Below are positions 60,468 to 64,000 of a stretch of 64,000 nt of DNA, piece by piece. The translations under genes were made by a program, and so were the position numbers. Position 1 is the first letter of the stretch, and every line of letters begins with the position of its first letter. Origin of the DNA: Psychrobacter cibarius (GTDB taxonomy: Bacteria > Pseudomonadota > Gammaproteobacteria > Pseudomonadales > Moraxellaceae); NCBI GenBank assembly GCA_030686115.1, contig CP131612.1, positions 2,294,001 through 2,358,000 on the forward strand. Direction: 5' to 3'. The notes beneath the pieces are model-generated. The model made no database searches. It was given only the letters and a program-made list of their open reading frames with translations, and was not told the origin of the DNA.

Positions 60468-60525
60468 GCCTAAAAAATGCCCCTACGTTTAACTAGAGTA
60501 TTAAACGTAGGGGCATTTTTTAGGC
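60468..60525. terminator. Strong bidirectional terminator
   Basis: A perfect 25 bp stem with an 8-base loop between the convergent flavoprotein and ruvB genes; the arms begin GCCTAAAAAATGCCCC and end in the inverse, giving T-tracts in both directions. Confidence 0.93.
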
Positions 60526-60530
60526 TAATT

Positions 60531-61526
60531 TCATAACATTTGGTCAATCGCCATCTGGGTCAGTACGCGTCCACGTGCGGTACGTAATACATAGCCTTGC
60601 TGAATAAGGTATGGCTCAATCACATCCTCAAGCGTACCGCGATCTTCAGCCATTGCTGCTGCTACCGCTTCAACGCCAGCTGGACCACCATCAAAACGTT
60701 CGTGCAATATCTCAATATAACGTCTGTCCAAATGATCAAGACCACGTCTATCAACTGCCAGCATATCGAGCGCACTGCCCGCAATCGCGCCATTGATGCT
60801 ACCGTCGCCTCTCACTTCAGCATAATCACGTACACGGCGTAATAAACGATTGGCAATCCTTGGCGTACCACGCGCACGGCGAGCAATTTCCACCGCGCCA
60901 TCTTCACTCATCGGTACACGCATCAAACGGGCGGCACGACTCACAATCGTGGTCAGGTCAGCAATATTATAAAATTCGAGCCGCTGCACGATGCCGAAAC
61001 GATCACGCAGTGGTGAGGTCAATAATCCTGCTCGCGTGGTTGCAGCAACCAAGGTAAACGGCGGTAAATCCAGCTTAATAGAACGTGCCGCAGGCCCTTC
61101 ACCAATCATAATATCCAGCTGAAAGTCTTCCATGGCGGGATACAGTATCTCTTCAATAACGGAACTCAATCGATGAATTTCGTCGATAAATAGCACATCA
61201 CCCTCTTCTAGATTGGTCAGCATGGCTGCCAAGTCACCGGGGCGCTCAAGCACAGGCCCTGAGGTAGAACGCAAATTACCACCCATTTCACGAGCAATAA
61301 TATTGGCAAGGGTTGTCTTACCTAACCCCGGTGGACCAAAAATAAGCGTATGATCCAACGGCTCATTGCGACCACGCGCCGCGCCAATAAATACTTCCAT
61401 CTGCTCACGTACCACTGGCTGACCAATATATTCAGCCAATAATGCCGGTCGAATATTAGAATCAGGCGCATCGCCTGCCCCTTCAAATGGATTAATCAAA
61501 CGATCTTGCATCATAGGTTTTATCAT
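60531..61526 (-). CDS. ruvB: Holliday junction branch migration helicase RuvB
   Basis: 331 residues. RuvB is the AAA+ motor that drives Holliday junction migration with RuvA. Motifs: [22 protein letters not shown], Walker [17 protein letters not shown], Walker [10 protein letters not shown], sensor GATTR-like [20 protein letters not shown] and a C-terminal winged helix with [13 protein letters not shown] and [20 protein letters not shown]. Several in-frame ATGs (61526, 61514, 61511) are possible starts, none with a strong binding site. A hairpin after ruvA suggests partly separate transcription from ruvA. Confidence 0.97.
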   Translation of the reverse strand: MIKPMMQDRLINPFEGAGDAPDSNIRPALLAEYIGQPVVREQMEVFIGAARGRNEPLDHTLIFGPPGLGKTTLANIIAREMGGNLRSTSGPVLERPGDLAAMLTNLEEGDVLFIDEIHRLSSVIEEILYPAMEDFQLDIMIGEGPAARSIKLDLPPFTLVAATTRAGLLTSPLRDRFGIVQRLEFYNIADLTTIVSRAARLMRVPMSEDGAVEIARRARGTPRIANRLLRRVRDYAEVRGDGSINGAIAGSALDMLAVDRRGLDHLDRRYIEILHERFDGGPAGVEAVAAAMAEDRGTLEDVIEPYLIQQGYVLRTARGRVLTQMAIDQML

Positions 61527-61641
61527 TATATTAAATCATTATTTTTAAAGAATAGGTATAAATAGCATAACCAAACGCTACGTATAAGTCATGCAAAACA
61601 TCATAAAGCAGCTACTAAATAAAGCACAGCCTAAAACGAAA

Positions 61642-61666
61642 ATAAGCGACAATGAATGTCGCTTAT
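61642..61666 (-). terminator. Hairpin after ruvA
   Basis: ATAAGCGACA and TGTCGCTTAT pair around a 5-base loop; the minus strand continues with TTTTCGTTTT. It lies between ruvA and ruvB. Confidence 0.65.
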
Positions 61667-61713
61667 CTGTTTAAGAGTTATTGATACTTATTGATGGTAG
61701 TGAGCTGAATGAA

Positions 61714-62334
61714 TCAAAATCCTGACAACTGTTGCAATGTGGCTTTTAGTAAACCTTGCGTATCGGCAAAGGTATTACCATTACTCTTAGCGGCTTTAAT
61801 CGCTTGCTGTGCCTCTCTTTCTTTATAGCCCAAGCTAATCAACGCGCCTTCTACCTCAGCGATGATGCTGCCCTCGTGAGATACCTCAGCAGGTTGCATG
61901 GCAAACTCTAAATGACTGCTATCGACTTCGATATTTTTCAGCTTATCTTTTAGCTCAATCAATAAGCGCTGCGCTGTTTTTTTACCGATACCGGGAATAC
62001 GGGTTAATGCCGTCTCTGACTCTTGCTCGACATGCATCTTTAGCTCAGCAGCTGACATCGCAGATAGCATTGCTAACGCCATTTTTGCGCCAACGCCATT
62101 GATCTTGATCAATTGCCGAAAGACATCACGCTCTTTGCGATCGATAAAACCATAAAGCAGCTGCGCATCTTCACGTACATGAAAATGCGTCCAAATACTC
62201 GCCTGTTCATTGAGACGCAACTGGCAAAATGACGGTAGCGGCAGCTCTATATCGTAGCCGACACCAGAGGTAGTCATGACACAGGCAGTCGGTGCCATCA
62301 AATACTGCACTTGACCACTAATCAATCCAATCAT
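61714..62334 (-). CDS. ruvA: Holliday junction-binding protein RuvA
   Basis: 206 residues. RuvA tetramers bind four-way junctions and load RuvB. Domain I (MIGLISGQVQYLMAPTACVMTTSGVGYDIELPLPSF), the helix-hairpin-helix motifs (LIKINGVGAKMALAMLSAMS and LTRIPGIGKKTAQRLLIELKDKL) and the C-terminal RuvB-contact domain (EVEGALISLGYKEREAQQAIKAA) are all present. It lies 188 bp upstream of ruvB on the same strand. Confidence 0.97.
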   Translation of the reverse strand: MIGLISGQVQYLMAPTACVMTTSGVGYDIELPLPSFCQLRLNEQASIWTHFHVREDAQLLYGFIDRKERDVFRQLIKINGVGAKMALAMLSAMSAAELKMHVEQESETALTRIPGIGKKTAQRLLIELKDKLKNIEVDSSHLEFAMQPAEVSHEGSIIAEVEGALISLGYKEREAQQAIKAAKSNGNTFADTQGLLKATLQQLSGF

Positions 62335-62402
62335 AATCCACTACCTTTATTAGAGCTGATATAAAAAATGAACTGAGCTGCTATTTAATGATAAATGCTA
62401 TT

Positions 62403-62433
62403 AAATAAGCATATCTCACAGACATGCTTATTT
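62403..62433 (-). terminator. Inverted repeat at the end of fba
   Basis: AAATAAGCAT and ATGCTTATTT form a 10 bp stem that includes the fba stop codon. A possible terminator, but A/T-rich and without a long T-tract. Confidence 0.4.
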
Positions 62434-63465
62434 ATAAAAATCGACCATACCTTCAAGGCTGATTGGACGAATTTTATGCGCTTGCCCAGCTGAGCCAAAG
62501 GCTTCGAAACGATTGGTACAGATATCTGACATCGCAACCATAGAGGCTTTGAAGTATTTACGCGGATCAAATTCACTTGGGTTTTCTGCAAGGAATTTAC
62601 GAATAGCGCCCGTTGATGCTAAACGCAAATCGGTATCGATATTTACCTTACGCACACCATGCTTAATCGCTTCAACGATTTGCTCAACCGGTACACCATA
62701 AGTCTCACCGATATTACCACCATTTTCATTGATGACTTTTAGCCACTCTTGCGGCACTGATGACGAGCCATGCATGACCAAATGCGTGTTAGGAATACGG
62801 GCATGAATCTCTTTTACGCGCTCAATGGATAAGATATCGCCTGTCGGTGGACGGGTGAATTTATAAGCACCATGACTGGTACCGATGGCAATGGCTAACG
62901 CATCGACGTTGGTGTCTTTAACGAACTGTTCTGCTTCATCAGCACTGGTCAATAGCTGCTCGTGATCCAATACGCCTTCTGCGCCAGAGCCGTCTTCTTC
63001 ACCAGCCATACCGGTCTCAAGGCTACCTAAGCAACCAATTTCACCTTCTACAGAGACGCCGCACGCGTGTGCCATCTTGACAACTTCGCGAGTCACGCTG
63101 GCATTGTAATCATAATCCATTGGCGTTTTACCATCTTCACCGAGCGAGCCGTCCATCATTACTGATGAGAAGCCAAGCTGAATTGAGCGTTGGCAAATCG
63201 CTGGTGACATACCATGATCTTGATGCATAACGACTGGAATATGTGGCCACTCTTCGATTGCAGCAATAATCAGATGACGCAAAAACGCAGAGCCCGCATA
63301 ACTGCGTGCACCAGCACTAGCCTGTACGATAACAGGAGAATCACAGGCGTCGGCTGCCATCATGATTGCACGCATCTGCTCTAAATTATTAACATTGTAA
63401 GCAGGGACACCGTAGTTATTTTCGGCGGCATGATCTAGAAGTTGACGTAACGATATTAAAGCCAT
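62428..63465 (-). CDS. fba: Class II fructose-1,6-bisphosphate aldolase
   Basis: 345 residues. It splits fructose-1,6-bisphosphate into DHAP and glyceraldehyde-3-phosphate, using zinc. Motifs: [27 protein letters not shown] (zinc-binding His), [54 protein letters not shown] and [13 protein letters not shown]. The length and the Calvin-type subgroup features (about 345 residues) fit. GAGAGCG lies before the ATG. It is the upstream neighbour of ruvA on the same strand. Confidence 0.96.
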   Translation of the reverse strand: MALISLRQLLDHAAENNYGVPAYNVNNLEQMRAIMMAADACDSPVIVQASAGARSYAGSAFLRHLIIAAIEEWPHIPVVMHQDHGMSPAICQRSIQLGFSSVMMDGSLGEDGKTPMDYDYNASVTREVVKMAHACGVSVEGEIGCLGSLETGMAGEEDGSGAEGVLDHEQLLTSADEAEQFVKDTNVDALAIAIGTSHGAYKFTRPPTGDILSIERVKEIHARIPNTHLVMHGSSSVPQEWLKVINENGGNIGETYGVPVEQIVEAIKHGVRKVNIDTDLRLASTGAIRKFLAENPSEFDPRKYFKASMVAMSDICTNRFEAFGSAGQAHKIRPISLEGMVDFYK

Positions 63466-63786
63466 AAGACGCTCTCTGATTAAATTTTGAATATGATATT
63501 AAGAAATCATTCTTAAAAATACGATGTTGCAACAATTGCCCTAAAACCCTAGCCTGATAATAGCCAGACCAGCAAAAAACCGGTGTTTTTTGATCGTAAT
63601 TATTACGCCGTGATTATAGCAAAAATTGCCAGCGCTTCGTAGCGGTTAACCGACTATTTCTTTCTTTGCTTGATTCATAAAACAGCATGATAGCGAGTTT
63701 TATAAAGGAACTGGATAAGTTCCATATGATACGCAGCTAATTGAAAAAAGTGGATAAACCTTGTGCACCATATTTTTGACTGACTA
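63466..63786. other. Intergenic region upstream of fba
   Basis: No coding frame seen. It should contain the fba promoter. The region beyond carries a short MITE-like element and a hairpin, and no gene is seen up to the window end. Confidence 0.5.
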
Positions 63787-63845
63787 AGGCCTGCCCTCAA
63801 TTCAATCAACGGATATTTAAATGGGCTAAAAATGAGGACACGCCC
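63787..63845. mobile_element. Short MITE-like element (59 bp)
   Basis: Ends AGGCCTGCCCTCAATTCAAT and, inverted, GGGCGTGTCCTCATTTTTAG are flanked by TA on both sides. The inner part (TTTTTAGCCCATTTA in inverted orientation) also occurs in the 170 bp element at 6507-6676, so this copy looks like an internally deleted version. Confidence 0.65.
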
Positions 63846-63872
63846 TAACCTCTAGATTATGATTTTAAATAC

Positions 63873-63903
63873 AAAAAAGCCTTGGCTATCACCAAAGCTT
63901 TTT
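63873..63903. terminator. Possible terminator near the window end
   Basis: AAAAAGCCTTGG and CCAAAGCTTTTT form an imperfect stem with A- and T-tracts on either side. It probably belongs to a gene beyond the window. Confidence 0.45.
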
Positions 63904-64000
63904 AAATATTTTGAGGACTTATACAGCAATCAATACCTGCAACCAACAGCTTAATAAGCTATTCATCAATCGATAAATTAGTAGATCAATGGCTTAGGTC

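Overview
The window looks like chromosomal DNA of a Moraxellaceae gammaproteobacterium, most likely Psychrobacter. This is inferred from gene content and order: an Acinetobacter-type T6SS locus with the peptidoglycan hydrolase TagX, a two-domain polyphosphate:AMP phosphotransferase, an HTH-AlaA fusion, and a ubiE-ubiJ-ubiB run next to ruvAB. The left edge cuts the recJ gene. There are three tRNA genes (Asn, Asp, Val), no rRNA and no CRISPR array.

Layout. 1-5 kb: 5' end of recJ, a DUF697-like protein, small membrane proteins and lipoproteins, and a PhoD-type phosphatase. 5-8 kb: two tandem paralogous HisC-like aminotransferases with a 170 bp MITE between them. 8-14 kb: uvrB, dps, a DUF2059 protein, a CDF metal transporter and a hotdog thioesterase. 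13.8-19.5 kb: a leftward lipid-modification cluster (SDR, FAD oxidoreductase, DUF1365, cyclopropane synthase, DUF2177). 20-21.6 kb: an aspartate aminotransferase and tRNA-Asn.

21.8-41.5 kb: a type VI secretion locus. Leftward genes are tagX, tssJ, tssK and tssL. Rightward genes are an unrecognised membrane protein, tssM, tagF, an OmpA-like protein and vgrG. The locus holds the membrane complex, TssK, spike and accessory proteins only. Sheath, tube, ClpV and the other baseplate genes are absent and must lie elsewhere if the machine works. After vgrG comes an AT-rich effector/immunity island: a probable metzincin-type effector, two lipoproteins (candidate immunity proteins), frameshifted gene ends, a broken piece of vgrG, an orphan Tdi1-like immunity gene and an ankyrin-like remnant. 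This island, which looks built by repeated cassette exchange at vgrG, is the most novel part of the window.

41.5-46 kb: a copper/heavy-metal module (DUF305, DUF305, DUF411) divergent from a CopRS/CusRS-like two-component system, with a CusR-box-like palindrome between them. 46-50 kb: tRNA-Asp and tRNA-Val, glutathione peroxidase, MsrB, and an XRE-HTH/AlaA aminotransferase fusion preceded by a large palindrome. 50-54 kb: a PiT phosphate transporter and PPK2. 54-59 kb: an unknown protein, then ubiE (with a long low-complexity N-terminus), ubiJ and ubiB. 59-63.5 kb: a D-lactate dehydrogenase-like flavoprotein, ruvB, ruvA and class II fructose-bisphosphate aldolase. Short inverted-repeat elements with GGGCGTGTCCTCA ends recur through the window. 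All calls come from reading the sequence; no database search was run.
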